A stretch of DNA of 64,000 nucleotides, from assembly GCA_020635795.1 (NCBI GenBank), contig JACJZD010000003.1, positions 186,001 to 250,000 of the forward strand, written 5' to 3'. The position numbers and the translations under genes are program-made. Origin of the DNA: Flavobacteriales bacterium (lineage in GTDB: Bacteria; Bacteroidota; Bacteroidia; Flavobacteriales_E; Vicingaceae). The notes beneath the pieces are model-generated. The model was not told where the DNA came from. It saw nothing but the letters and a program-made list of their open reading frames with translations, and made no database searches. Positions 32,928 to 42,083 of this stretch are shown in pieces. Positions within the stretch are counted from its first letter, which is position 1, and each line of letters opens with the position of its first letter.

Positions 32928-33866
32928 ATGGATACCAATAAACAGAAATATAAAAAGGTTTGTGAAGAGAATGATTCAGTTCCTTTTTTCTTGCACTACA
33001 ATTGGTACAACACGTTGTTTTCTGAAAATGACTGGGGTGTTGTAGTTGAAGAACAAAATAATAAGGTGGTAGGATTTATACCTTATTATATAACAAAAAA
33101 AATGAAATTTAAGGTAATTGCCCCTCCAGCGTTAACTCCTTATCAGGGTGTTTGGTTAAATTATAACAGTGAACAAAAATATACTAACCGCTTAAGTTTT
33201 GAGAAAAAGGTGATGACTTCGTTAATTAATCAGTTACCAAAGATGGATGCTTTTAAACAAAAGTTTTACCCTGAAGTTACCAATTGGTTGCCTTTTTATT
33301 GGAAAGGATTTTCTCAAACTACTCGTTATACTTATGTATTAGACGAACTAAGTGATTTAGATAGTTTGTTTACGGAGTTTAGAGAGAATATCCGTAGAGA
33401 AATTAGAAAAGCAGAGAAGAGTTTAATGATTGAATCTTTATCGAGTGCGGATGAATTATATGAACTAAAAGTAAAAACATACTTAGAGCAAAAAGATAAT
33501 TACCCATTTTCGTTATCGTTATTAAAAAAAGTTTTTGGGTATTGTTTAAAATACAATTGTGGAGAGTTGCTTGCAGCCAAAGATAAAGATGGGAATGTCC
33601 ATTCAATCATTTTATATGTTTGGGACAAACATTGTGCATATTATTTGCACGGCGTAACTAATTCTGATTTTAAAACCACAGGTTCAATGAGTTTATTGTT
33701 ATGGGAAGCTATTAAGCGTTCATCATCAAAAACAAAAACATTTAATTTTGAAGGAAGTATGATTGAACCCATAGAACGTTATTTTAGGGCGTTTGGAGGT
33801 AAACAAACTCCTTACTTTGAAGTTTCTAAAACATCATCGCAACTATTAAAACTGTTGAATTATTAA
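32928..33866 (+). CDS. FemAB-like GNAT-fold acyltransferase
   Basis: About 312 residues from the ATG at 32928 (an upstream TTG at 32916 is part of a TATTTTTG -7 box, so I prefer the ATG). The centre contains FTEFRENIRREIRKAEKSLM, and the C-terminus has GSMSLLLWEAIKRS and FNFEGSMIEPIERYFRAFGG, the pattern of FemAB/peptidoglycan-bridge-type acyltransferases and BioF2-like domains. The substrate is unknown. The next gene, a polysaccharide deacetylase, follows within 25 bp, which suggests envelope polysaccharide or lipid modification. Confidence 0.75.
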   Translation: MDTNKQKYKKVCEENDSVPFFLHYNWYNTLFSENDWGVVVEEQNNKVVGFIPYYITKKMKFKVIAPPALTPYQGVWLNYNSEQKYTNRLSFEKKVMTSLINQLPKMDAFKQKFYPEVTNWLPFYWKGFSQTTRYTYVLDELSDLDSLFTEFRENIRREIRKAEKSLMIESLSSADELYELKVKTYLEQKDNYPFSLSLLKKVFGYCLKYNCGELLAAKDKDGNVHSIILYVWDKHCAYYLHGVTNSDFKTTGSMSLLLWEAIKRSSSKTKTFNFEGSMIEPIERYFRAFGGKQTPYFEVSKTSSQLLKLLNY

Positions 33867-33891
33867 ATCAATTGCTTTACATATTTCAAGT

Positions 33892-34800
33892 TTGGGGTCA
33901 AGGTTTTTTAGCCAAAAACAGTTGATTGGGCTTACAGGTGAGAAACTAATCTTACCTTTTTATCACGCAGTAAGTGATAACCCTGCGGCTCATCTGGTTC
34001 ATTTATATGAAGCTCGTTCGGTTGTTGATTTTGAAAATGATTTAGATTATTTATTACAACACTTTAAGCCAATTAGTCTGCAAGAATTAATTGTATTAAA
34101 GAAAAACGGAGAAGGACTTAAAGAACCTTGTTTTCATATTACTTTTGACGATGGGCTTAGAGAAGTTTACGATGTAGTTGTTCCTATTTTAATAAAAAGA
34201 AAAATACCGGCTACTTTTTTTATAAACACCGATTTTATTGATAATAAAAAGCTTTTTTATCGCTTTAAGGCTAGTGTTTTAACTGAGCAAATAGCTGCTA
34301 ATGGAATGTTAGATTTAAATTGTAATGAGGAAAACGATATTGATGGTTTTGCTAAAACAATAGGGTGTAGCTTTGAAGATTATTTAGAAAAAGAAAAACC
34401 TTACTTAACCGCAAGCCAAATCCATGAATTGATAAAGAAAGGATTTACTATTGGTGCACACAGTAAAAATCATCCCATGTATAAGTTGATAACTGAAAAA
34501 GAGCAAATCGAGCAAACATTAGGAAGTTTGGAGGTGTTAAAACAACAGTTTCATCTTGATTATTCGGTTTTTTCATTTCCTTTTACAGATGATGGAGTAG
34601 GACAACTTTTTTTTAAAACAATACAATCAAAAGTTGATTTAACTTTTGGTAGTGCGGGGCTTAAAAAAGATACGGTTGAATTTAATCTTCAACGCATACC
34701 AATGGAACATTCAGCTTCGGCTGAAGAGTTGATTAAAATACAATACTTTTATTGTTTGCTGAAAAAACTAGTAGGTAAAAATAAGGTTGTTAGACTTTAA
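33892..34800 (+). CDS. Polysaccharide deacetylase family protein (NodB-like)
   Basis: 302 residues. The NodB motif 1 is FHITFDDGLREVYDVV with the catalytic Asp and metal-binding Asp. The metal His pair appears in TIGAHSKNHPMYKLI (H-x3-H), and motif SFPFTDDG follows. No signal peptide is visible, so it probably acts in the cytoplasm or on the membrane's inner face. The start is a TTG at 33892; no ATG in frame precedes the conserved part. It overlaps the convergent dehydrogenase gene by 11 bp at its 3' end. Confidence 0.82.
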   Translation: MGSRFFSQKQLIGLTGEKLILPFYHAVSDNPAAHLVHLYEARSVVDFENDLDYLLQHFKPISLQELIVLKKNGEGLKEPCFHITFDDGLREVYDVVVPILIKRKIPATFFINTDFIDNKKLFYRFKASVLTEQIAANGMLDLNCNEENDIDGFAKTIGCSFEDYLEKEKPYLTASQIHELIKKGFTIGAHSKNHPMYKLITEKEQIEQTLGSLEVLKQQFHLDYSVFSFPFTDDGVGQLFFKTIQSKVDLTFGSAGLKKDTVEFNLQRIPMEHSASAEELIKIQYFYCLLKKLVGKNKVVRL

Positions 34801-36004
34801 CTTCTCCATTTACGTAATCACGCAAGTATTCGAAGCGTGGCATTAAATTCCCGTTTTTACAAATGGTAGCACGTTCAATAACTTGTTCTTTATCATCAAT
34901 TAGGTGAGGTAAAATTTTATCAATAAACTCTCTCCCAAAATCTTTCGATGCATCAATAGGAAGTTCGCAAGGCAAATTATCAACCGCCATAACGGTTATG
35001 CAGTTATCATCATTGTAATTTACTTCAGTTTCTGTAATTGGGTTGTAACCATATATTGGGTTAGCAATAGTAGATGCTCTTAATGTGCAAGCTACAGGTC
35101 CATCGATATCACAACTAATATCTCCTACAACTTTTATCCTCACATCAGGAGATTTTGCATCTTCTTTAGAGAAAATATAGGGAGAACCTTTTGCCCAAAA
35201 ATGACCTGACATATACATGTCGGCTACTTTAGCATATTGTAAAAAATTCGATTCAAAACCCGAAGCATCAGCAAAAAATTCTGCAACCGTAAACGGTTTG
35301 TTGTCAATTCTTTTGTTGTAATCTTCAGGGAATAGTTGAGTAAAAACAGGAGTGTTAAAGGTTTTGGTTAAGAAATCGTTTGAATTTACCTTTTGTATAT
35401 TAAGCACTTCTAATATTTCAAGAATACCAGTTGCAACACGACCACCACCTGTAATAACTATTTTATAATCTTGAGGTAAAATAACTTTAGTAAGTTCCGA
35501 AAGCATTTCTGCTTTATCCTTACAGTCGTGAGCTTTTTTTAAATTAAAAGTTCCCATTCGTTTACCGTAGGCAGAAAATGTATTGTAACAACCAACAATT
35601 CCAGCATATCGTCCAAAACCTATTAGTCTATGATAGTTTTTATCTACAAGCGTTTCATAATCAACCATAGTAATGTTTTTGTTCAACATTTCAATGAGTA
35701 ATTTACGGTTGTAAGCTTGTTTTTTTATGGTGTGAGAAAAGTAAAAATAAGTCTTGTTTGCAATTAATTCGTTTACAGGAACTTCTTTAATTCCCATTAA
35801 AATGTCACAATCAGTTACATCATCAACCAATTCAACTCCTTGGTTTTGATAGTCGATATCTTTTATTCTTCGAACATTACTTTTTTGAACAACAACCTTT
35901 AAATTTGGGTAATTATCATTTATAAATTTACATTGAGATGGAGAAAATGGAACGCGTTCGTCAGGCGGATTTTTTCCTTCTCGTATTACACCAATTTTAA
36001 TCAT
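34790..36004 (-). CDS. Alanine dehydrogenase / PNT-family, saccharopine-dehydrogenase-like NAD(P) oxidoreductase
   Basis: About 404 residues from the ATG at 36004 (MIKIGVIREGKNPPDERVPF, the usual family start). An ATG at 36040 would add 12 residues, but TAAATTTG (36022-36029), a full -7 box, lies between them. The AlaDH/PNT N-terminal domain covers about 1-135. The Rossmann domain has ITGGGRVATGILEIL (about 190). The later SPDVRIKVVGDISCDIDGPV matches lysine-forming saccharopine dehydrogenases and alanine dehydrogenases. The exact amino-acid substrate is not certain. Confidence 0.8.
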   Translation of the reverse strand: MIKIGVIREGKNPPDERVPFSPSQCKFINDNYPNLKVVVQKSNVRRIKDIDYQNQGVELVDDVTDCDILMGIKEVPVNELIANKTYFYFSHTIKKQAYNRKLLIEMLNKNITMVDYETLVDKNYHRLIGFGRYAGIVGCYNTFSAYGKRMGTFNLKKAHDCKDKAEMLSELTKVILPQDYKIVITGGGRVATGILEILEVLNIQKVNSNDFLTKTFNTPVFTQLFPEDYNKRIDNKPFTVAEFFADASGFESNFLQYAKVADMYMSGHFWAKGSPYIFSKEDAKSPDVRIKVVGDISCDIDGPVACTLRASTIANPIYGYNPITETEVNYNDDNCITVMAVDNLPCELPIDASKDFGREFIDKILPHLIDDKEQVIERATICKNGNLMPRFEYLRDYVNGEVKV

Positions 36005-36090
36005 TTGCATTTGTTTGCCTGCAAATTTATGAAAATGCATGATATTTGCTAAGAAATAATAGTAATTTCGTTGTGTTCTTTGAAAATTTT

Positions 36091-36489
36091 GGGGTCGTTT
36101 TTGGTTTTGACTGCAAGATGAAGTGGTAAGTAAGCATGTCGAGCATTGTGAGTTGGCTCGTAAAAATTGGCTCTCAAATCGCTAACTGGCGAAAATAACT
36201 ATGCAATGGCTGCATAATCTCGACCAAGTCGGATTATCTTAATACCAACTCTTAGAGGGTTGGCACCATTTACCTCACAACTGTTCTGTTTGTTAACGGT
36301 TGTATCAGAGGTATCAAAATTTCAAACTAGTTGATAAATTGCCTTGATTTATTAGCGAAACTAAAGAGGCTTAAGCTTAAAGTTGGTGGCTTTTATCCTG
36401 CTTTAAGTCTAACAATTAAGTAAAAGCTAAACATGAAGAAAGCTTATTAGTTCCTTGTTTGGACGAGGGTTCGAATCCCTCCGACTCCA
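36091..36489 (+). ncRNA. ssrA: tmRNA (ssrA)
   Basis: The ends fold into a tRNA-like acceptor, GGGGTCG (36091-36097) with CGACTCC (36482-36488). The 3' part contains the T arm GAGGGTTCGAATCCCTC. The tag frame at 36188-36217 reads GGC GAA AAT AAC TAT GCA ATG GCT GCA TAA, encoding GENNYAMAA, very close to Bacteroidota tags ending ENNYALAA. The remaining sequence fits the pseudoknot domain. CCA is not encoded in full. It lies in the gap between the dehydrogenase gene and the T9SS cargo gene, and a T-run follows the 3' end. Confidence 0.95.
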
Positions 36490-36557
36490 CTTTTTTTCAA
36501 ATTTTCTGTTAATCCTGTTAAATTCTTTAAGTTTAAATTATTTATAACTAGCTCTTA

Positions 36558-36587
36558 TTGAGATAGTAATAAATTATTGTACATTTG
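36558..36587 (+). promoter_or_regulatory. Promoter, TTG-N19-TACATTTG
   Basis: TTG at 36558-36560, exactly 19 bp, TACATTTG at 36580-36587: a perfect Bacteroidota promoter. A transcript starting about 7 nt after it would begin at or just before the first ATG (36595), favouring the second ATG (36604) or near-leaderless translation. Confidence 0.75.
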
Positions 36588-36594
36588 GTAAAAA

Positions 36595-37704
36595 ATGTAT
36601 GTTATGAGAATTTCTACCTTATTTGTTGGTTGTTTTTTTGCAGTAAATTGTGCAAATGCACAAATTACAATTACTTCGGCAGATATGCCTGTTGTTAACG
36701 ATACGATTAGGCTAAGTGTTACCAGTAATATTCAAGGACAAAACCCTGCATTAACTGGAGCAAATTATGTTTGGGATTATTCCATGTTAACTCCAAATTC
36801 GCAAAAAATAGATACTTTTTTTTCAGTTACATCAACCCCTGTAGCTTATCAGTTCTATTTTAATAATAGTGTATTGTATGCTAGTCATAAAGCTAGTTTT
36901 GCAAAACGAGGGCAAGATTTTGTTATGCCTCCAATAGTACCAATACCGCTAAGTATTACTGAGGTGTTTAATTTTTCTAAAAACTCTACATCAAAATTTG
37001 AAAATGTTGGTTTTGGTTCTAAAATTAGTGGAATACCATCCTCTACACGTAACTTACCTATTGATATTGAATATGAATTTCCTTTAAACTATAGCGATTC
37101 TAATTTTTCTAGTTCTAAATTTTTAGTTACAATACCTACTTTGGCTGCTTATGGTCAGTCAATGGATAGAAGTTCTGTTGTTGATGGATGGGGTTCGTTA
37201 ACTACACCATTGGGTACTTTTAATGTGTTGCGCGTAAAATCGGTGTTAAATAAAGTAGATACATTTTATTTAGACACTTTAGGTTTTGGAACAAATTTTA
37301 GTAGACCTACAGAAATTGAATACAAATGGTTGGCTAATGGTATGAGTGTGCCTTTATTAAAAGTTGTAACAACAGCAGGTGTTGTTTCATCAATACAGTA
37401 TAGAGATATTTATAGAATTGTTGGAGTTGAAGAATATAAAAATATTGAAGATGTAATGGTGTATCCAAACCCAACAAATGGAATGGTAAACATAATGTTT
37501 AGTGCAATTAAATCGAGTAAGTTGAACTATACTGTTAAAGATGTTTCAGGGAAAGCAGTGTTAACGAATACTGTTAATACTCAAATTGGTAATAATAACT
37601 TTATTATAGATTTGGCAAAACAAAACATAGGTAGAGGAGTTTATTTTGTTGAATTAAAAGTTGATAACGAAGTAATTACTCAAAAAATTATTTTTAGCGA
37701 ATAA
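36595..37704 (+). CDS. Secreted protein with T9SS type A sorting domain
   Basis: 369 residues. The signal peptide MRISTLFVGCFFAVNCANA starts at the second ATG (36604), three codons after the first. The middle is beta-rich with no recognised catalytic motif. The C-terminal 80 residues are a Por secretion sorting domain: VMVYPNPTNGMVNIMFSA, LNYTVKDVSGKAVL and the last strands GVYFVELKVDNEVITQKIIF. The protein should therefore cross the outer membrane by the type IX system and be released or anchored at the surface. It overlaps the end of the convergent M23 gene by 11 bp. Confidence 0.88.
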   Translation: MYVMRISTLFVGCFFAVNCANAQITITSADMPVVNDTIRLSVTSNIQGQNPALTGANYVWDYSMLTPNSQKIDTFFSVTSTPVAYQFYFNNSVLYASHKASFAKRGQDFVMPPIVPIPLSITEVFNFSKNSTSKFENVGFGSKISGIPSSTRNLPIDIEYEFPLNYSDSNFSSSKFLVTIPTLAAYGQSMDRSSVVDGWGSLTTPLGTFNVLRVKSVLNKVDTFYLDTLGFGTNFSRPTEIEYKWLANGMSVPLLKVVTTAGVVSSIQYRDIYRIVGVEEYKNIEDVMVYPNPTNGMVNIMFSAIKSSKLNYTVKDVSGKAVLTNTVNTQIGNNNFIIDLAKQNIGRGVYFVELKVDNEVITQKIIFSE

Positions 37705-39415
37705 ACGAAGCTTCAACGGTTTTCACATTTCCTACAAAATCGGTAACCTCAAGTTTGAAATGGTGTGTACCTGACGGTAAATTATCAAATTCGTGTTCTA
37801 GTCTGGCTCGTTTAGCATCGTAATCCATCAATACCCATTTACCATCAATTTCGGCTCTGTAGGTTTTAATTCCACTTAGGTTGTCAGATATAGTAGCTAC
37901 AATAGAAGAGTTACGCGACATATCTTTTCCAGCAAAGATGTTTGCCAAATTTACAACAGGAGGAATGGTGTCTAGCATAACCGAAAATCCGCCCATAATT
38001 TTTGATTTTGCTGTTAAATAATTGTTTCTCCATTCTCCACCTCTCGAATACATTACATTATTATGGTCGTAATTTACGATTACTGCTTTTTTACGTTGTT
38101 CCTCTGAAATACGAGCAACTTTTATTGAAACTTCAATGTAATCATGAATTGGTGTATAATCGTTATGGATTTGGTAAATAGGTGTTAGTGTGTTGCTTTT
38201 TGCTGGTTTTTCTTGGTATTGTAAATGTAAATCGTTGTATAAAACTCCTTTTGGGAAATTAACAACAATGTTTTGTTTATCTAAAATGTTATGGTCAGCA
38301 TATTTAAAAATGGTATCTATTTTTGGTTTTATTGTAGCAACGGTTATTCCTTCTGGTTTTGATCCAATAATATTAAATGCTAACATTGAAGTGTTTTTAT
38401 TAATATCTCCAACCATGTAATTTACCGACCTAGTTTCTTTATCTGAAATAGTTATTGTACCATTGTTTTTTTGTTCTTTAAATATGGTTAAAGGGTTGTT
38501 TGGTTCGATACAGCTTTTTTGGAAACGAGATTTCTTATTTAAATAAATATCGTAATCAATAAGTGAGTTTAATGCTCGCGAATGGTCAAAACTAAATGAT
38601 GATAATTCGGATTTAAAAATTAGTTCGTTATTGTCGAACAACATGATGCTGTAAACACCATTTTGGTTTGAGGCACCCGATTGTTGGTCATAAGCATTAA
38701 TTCCAAATCCGATTTGACCATAAGCTGTAATAATGACATTATTATTCAAGTGATATGTTCCGTTACCTCCTGTAACCGAAAACTCTTGAGTAGCATTTCT
38801 ATTGTTTACAAAACTAGTATCGTTTAAGGGAAAAACAGTAATACTTTTAATTACAGGCTTCACCTCGTCTTTTACTTCAAAATCAAATAAAAGGGGATTT
38901 ACTGCATATTCAGAAATGGTTTCTCTAATCTCAAAATGTAAATGAGGGCCACCAGAACTTCCAGAATTTCCTGATAAAGCTATAATGTCACCTTTTTTAA
39001 CTATTAAAGCGGTATCTGGCGGATAAAAATCCATTTCAAAGGTTTCGTTGTCGTATTGATATTTTTTAATGTAATCAGCTATTTTGCCTTTAAAGCGTTG
39101 AAGATGAGCATACGAAGAGGTGTATCCGTTAGGGTGTGTGATGTAAATTATTTTACCGTATCCTATGGGCATAATTTTAATTCGAGAAACAAAACCATCG
39201 GCAATTGCATAAACATTTTTGCCTTCTACACCTTGTGTTTTAATATCTAAACCCGAATGAAAATGGTTGTTCCGTAGCTCTCCAAAATTTCCTGAAAGTA
39301 ATATCGGAATATCTAAAGGAGACCTGAAATAGTTTTTTGGATATTTTTCAGGGTTTTGAGCAAAACCAATTAATACGATGAGTTGAATTAGAAAAAGACT
39401 GAAAAATTTAATCAT
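37694..39415 (-). CDS. M23-family peptidoglycan endopeptidase with long C-terminal beta region
   Basis: About 573 residues from the ATG at 39415, which starts a signal peptide (MIKFFSLFLIQLIVLIGFA); the frame is open 90 bp further upstream, but that extension has no signal-like value. The LytM/M23 zinc site is HFHSGLDIKTQG (H-x3-D) and GPHLHFEIRE (H-x-H). The catalytic domain ends near residue 180. The rest is beta-rich and ends with an Ig-like domain (PSGTHHFKLEVTDFVGNVKT). Expected to cut peptide cross-links in the cell wall or to scaffold its hydrolysis. It is divergent from the coiled-coil/zapA operon. Confidence 0.87.
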   Translation of the reverse strand: MIKFFSLFLIQLIVLIGFAQNPEKYPKNYFRSPLDIPILLSGNFGELRNNHFHSGLDIKTQGVEGKNVYAIADGFVSRIKIMPIGYGKIIYITHPNGYTSSYAHLQRFKGKIADYIKKYQYDNETFEMDFYPPDTALIVKKGDIIALSGNSGSSGGPHLHFEIRETISEYAVNPLLFDFEVKDEVKPVIKSITVFPLNDTSFVNNRNATQEFSVTGGNGTYHLNNNVIITAYGQIGFGINAYDQQSGASNQNGVYSIMLFDNNELIFKSELSSFSFDHSRALNSLIDYDIYLNKKSRFQKSCIEPNNPLTIFKEQKNNGTITISDKETRSVNYMVGDINKNTSMLAFNIIGSKPEGITVATIKPKIDTIFKYADHNILDKQNIVVNFPKGVLYNDLHLQYQEKPAKSNTLTPIYQIHNDYTPIHDYIEVSIKVARISEEQRKKAVIVNYDHNNVMYSRGGEWRNNYLTAKSKIMGGFSVMLDTIPPVVNLANIFAGKDMSRNSSIVATISDNLSGIKTYRAEIDGKWVLMDYDAKRARLEHEFDNLPSGTHHFKLEVTDFVGNVKTVEASFIR

Positions 39416-39526
39416 TAAAAAGGTTTTGGATGGTTTGAAAACGTTCTGGTACAAAACTAGTACCATGTTTACAACGAAAACATAAATTTTAAAAATAATA
39501 TTCACAAATGTTGTGTTTAAAAATAT

Positions 39527-39534
39527 TACATTTG
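39527..39534 (+). promoter_or_regulatory. -7 box for the coiled-coil/zapA operon
   Basis: TACATTTG, a full match, 38 bp before the ATG at 39573. A convincing -33 TTG at the usual distance is missing. Confidence 0.45.
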
Positions 39535-39572
39535 TAGAGGTTGAATTTTTTTAATGATTTAACAATTAATTA

Positions 39573-39857
39573 ATGAAAGATTTATCTGTTTTAGTAAGTG
39601 GTCTTAGAAAAAAAGCTGAGTTGGTGATTGAAAAACACCGAGCCATTACTGAAAAAAATAAACAACTTTCTGCAGAAATTGTTCAATTAAACGAAAAATT
39701 GAATCAAAAAAACCAACAACTATCGGAATTAGAAGACAGAGTTAAAGTATTGAAGATTTCGAAAAGTGTTGAAAGTGAAAGTACCAAAGATGTGAAGTTG
39801 AAAATAAACGAAATGGTACGGGAGATAGATAAATGTATTGCTCAAATAAACAAATAG
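39573..39857 (+). CDS. Small coiled-coil protein upstream of zapA
   Basis: 94 residues, almost wholly a coiled coil: KHRAITEKNKQLSAEIVQL and KLNQKNQQLSELEDRVKVLK. No signal peptide. It lies 11 bp before zapA and shares its operon, so a role with ZapA at the division ring, like ZapB, is reasonable. I cannot assign it to a named family from sequence alone. Confidence 0.75.
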   Translation: MKDLSVLVSGLRKKAELVIEKHRAITEKNKQLSAEIVQLNEKLNQKNQQLSELEDRVKVLKISKSVESESTKDVKLKINEMVREIDKCIAQINK

Positions 39858-39868
39858 TTGAACCCTAA

Positions 39869-40153
39869 ATGGGAGATTTGTCGATAAAAATAAAAATTGC
39901 AAACCGAGTTTATCCTTTAACGATTAACGCTAAAGAGGAGGAAGGAGTTAGAAAAGTAGCAGATGAAATAAACAAATCAATAGCAGAATATGAGAAATTA
40001 TATGCTGTAAAAGATTATCAAGATTTATTGGCTATGGTTGCACTAAAATTGGTATCGACCAATTATCAAAAACAACAAACGGTTGTTGATGGTGACTCAA
40101 ATTTAGAAGAAAGCTTACTTCAAATTGAACAGCTTTTTGATAACTATTTGTAA
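39869..40153 (+). CDS. zapA: Cell division protein ZapA
   Basis: 94 residues, the normal size. The N-terminal domain reads LSIKIKIANRVYPLTINAKE, then EGVRKVADEINKSIAEYEKLY and DYQDLLAMVALKLVSTNYQK. These are the ZapA family features, followed by a C-terminal helix. ZapA binds and bundles FtsZ filaments. The downstream placement of a 6S-like RNA recalls the zapA-ssrS order of enteric bacteria. Confidence 0.88.
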   Translation: MGDLSIKIKIANRVYPLTINAKEEEGVRKVADEINKSIAEYEKLYAVKDYQDLLAMVALKLVSTNYQKQQTVVDGDSNLEESLLQIEQLFDNYL

Positions 40154-40296
40154 CGTTCTTTAAATAAATTAGCAATATTATCGAGAATTATTATTGATGA
40201 TTAAAGGTTAGCGTTATGTATGTTAAAAAACAGATAACATTAACTAATAACAAACAACAAATAAAAAAATTCCCGTACAACACTTTGTTTGATAAA

Positions 40297-40488
40297 CTAA
40301 CACTTTACTTAGTTGGAACAATGCTCATAAGCTAACGAAAACAGGCCCCTTGTAACCCCTTTATGGGAATTCACTTTTGTGGACGCGGGAAGTTTGAACA
40401 TGCTTGGCGGTTCCATTAAATTTTTTCTTGGGTTTATCCAAGCCACTATTGTACGGGTTTTTTTTATGCCCATACCTAAGTAAAGTAG
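40297..40488 (+). ncRNA. ssrS: 6S RNA (6S-Flavo type), ssrS
   Basis: The 379-bp gap between zapA and rny has no gene but can fold into a long rod. An 11-bp perfect closing stem joins ACTTTACTTAG (40302-40312) and CTAAGTAAAGT (40478-40488), and the inner hairpin CTTGGGTTTATCCAAG lies near 40427-40442. The central segment GAACATGCTTGGCGGTTCC resembles GAGCATGCTCGGTCCGTCC of E. coli 6S RNA, which gives the plus strand. TTTGTTTG at 40284-40291 is a near -7 box at the right distance. 6S RNA mimics open promoter DNA and binds RNA polymerase holoenzyme. Ends are approximate. Confidence 0.72.
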
Positions 40489-40532
40489 AGTATTCAAGTT
40501 CCATTAGTAAATAATTAAAAAATTAACTAACA

Positions 40533-42074
40533 ATGGATGTATTAAGTATTTTAATCGGGTTAATTATTGGAGCTGTAATAGCTGCAGTAATTACCATCAT
40601 CATCTATAAAAAGGGCATAGATAAGAAAAGCCAGCAGATTATAGAAGATGCAAAAGCTGAAGGAGAAGTTCAGAAAAAAGAAAAGTTACTTCAGGCTAAA
40701 GAAAAGTTCTTACAGTTAAAAGAAGAACATGAAAAAGTAATTACCGAAAGGGAAAGAAAAATCAACGACTTAGAAAATCGTGCAAAACAAAAAAATGACG
40801 CAGCTTCTAAACAAATAGAAGATGTAAAAAGAAAAGAAAGCGAGTTAGATAAGATTAGAGAAAACCTAACACATCAATTAGAAGTTATTGAAAATAAAGA
40901 AGCTGAAATTGATAAATCTCACCGTAAACAAGTAGAGCAATTACAAGTAATTTCTGGATTAAGTGCAGAGGATGCAAAAACGCAATTAATGGAAGCATTA
41001 AAAGCTGAAGCTAGAACTGATGCTATGGCTCACATCAAAGACATCATGGATGAAGCCAAAATTAATGCAAACAAAGAGGCTCGTAAAATTGTTGTGCAAA
41101 CCATTCAGCGTGTGGCTACCGAACAAGCAGTTGAGAATTCTGTGTCTGTATTTAACATCGAAAGTGATGAAATTAAAGGTAGAATTATCGGTCGTGAGGG
41201 AAGAAACATTAGAGCTTTAGAAGCTGCAACTGGTGTGGAAATTATTGTTGATGATACTCCAGAGGCAATTATTCTTTCTTGTTTTGACCCTGTTAGACGT
41301 GAAATAGCTCGTTTATCATTACATCAATTGGTAACAGATGGTAGAATTCACCCCGCAAGAATTGAGGAGGTTGTAAACAAAACAAAAAAACAACTTGAAG
41401 AAGAAATTATTGAAGTAGGTAAAAGAACTTGTATTGACTTAGGAATTCATGGCTTACATCCTGAATTAATTAGAATGGTAGGTAGAATGAAATATCGTTC
41501 TTCTTACGGACAAAACTTATTGCAACACTCTAGAGAGGTGGCTAATCTTTGTGCTACAATGGCATCTGAACTTGGTTTAAATGCTAAATTAGCTAAACGA
41601 GCAGGTTTGTTACACGATATTGGAAAGGTGCCAGATGATGATCCAGAATTGCCACATGCTATTTTGGGTATGAAGTTGGCTGAGAAGTACAACGAAAAAC
41701 CAGATATCTGTAATGCTATTGGTGCTCACCACGATGAAATTGAAATGACAACGATTATTTCTCCAATTGTTCAGGTTTGTGATGCTATTTCTGGTGCTCG
41801 TCCAGGTGCTCGTAGAGAAATCATGGAATCGTACATTAAACGAATAAAAGATTTAGAAAACATTGGCATGTCTTATCCAGGTGTAGAACAAGCTTATGCT
41901 ATTCAAGCTGGTAGAGAATTGAGAGTTATTGTAGAGAGTGGTAAAGTAACAGATGCAGAAGCAGATACGTTGTCGTTTGACTTGGCTCAAAAAATTCAAA
42001 CCGAAATGACTTATCCAGGTCAGGTTAAGGTAACCGTAATTAGAGAGAAGAGAGCCGTGAATTACGCTAAATAA
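40533..42074 (+). CDS. rny: Ribonuclease Y
   Basis: 513 residues. One N-terminal membrane helix (SILIGLIIGAVIAAVITIII), a long coiled coil (about 35-165), a KH domain with GRIIGREGRNIRALEAATGV (about 205-270) and an HD phosphohydrolase domain with RAGLLHDIGKVPDD and GAHHDEIEM (about 335-425). RNase Y is the membrane-anchored endoribonuclease that starts mRNA decay. A perfect intrinsic terminator follows the stop codon. Confidence 0.95.
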   Translation: MDVLSILIGLIIGAVIAAVITIIIYKKGIDKKSQQIIEDAKAEGEVQKKEKLLQAKEKFLQLKEEHEKVITERERKINDLENRAKQKNDAASKQIEDVKRKESELDKIRENLTHQLEVIENKEAEIDKSHRKQVEQLQVISGLSAEDAKTQLMEALKAEARTDAMAHIKDIMDEAKINANKEARKIVVQTIQRVATEQAVENSVSVFNIESDEIKGRIIGREGRNIRALEAATGVEIIVDDTPEAIILSCFDPVRREIARLSLHQLVTDGRIHPARIEEVVNKTKKQLEEEIIEVGKRTCIDLGIHGLHPELIRMVGRMKYRSSYGQNLLQHSREVANLCATMASELGLNAKLAKRAGLLHDIGKVPDDDPELPHAILGMKLAEKYNEKPDICNAIGAHHDEIEMTTIISPIVQVCDAISGARPGARREIMESYIKRIKDLENIGMSYPGVEQAYAIQAGRELRVIVESGKVTDAEADTLSFDLAQKIQTEMTYPGQVKVTVIREKRAVNYAK

Positions 42075-42083
42075 AATTTTATT

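Noticed and set aside
39416..39505. N-terminal extension of the M23 peptidase to 39505
   Set aside because: The signal peptide begins at the internal ATG 39415 and the extension has no counterpart in such proteins.
40309..40497. Open frame of 62 codons on the minus strand between zapA and rny
   Set aside because: It lies within the 6S-like RNA fold and has no protein-like features.
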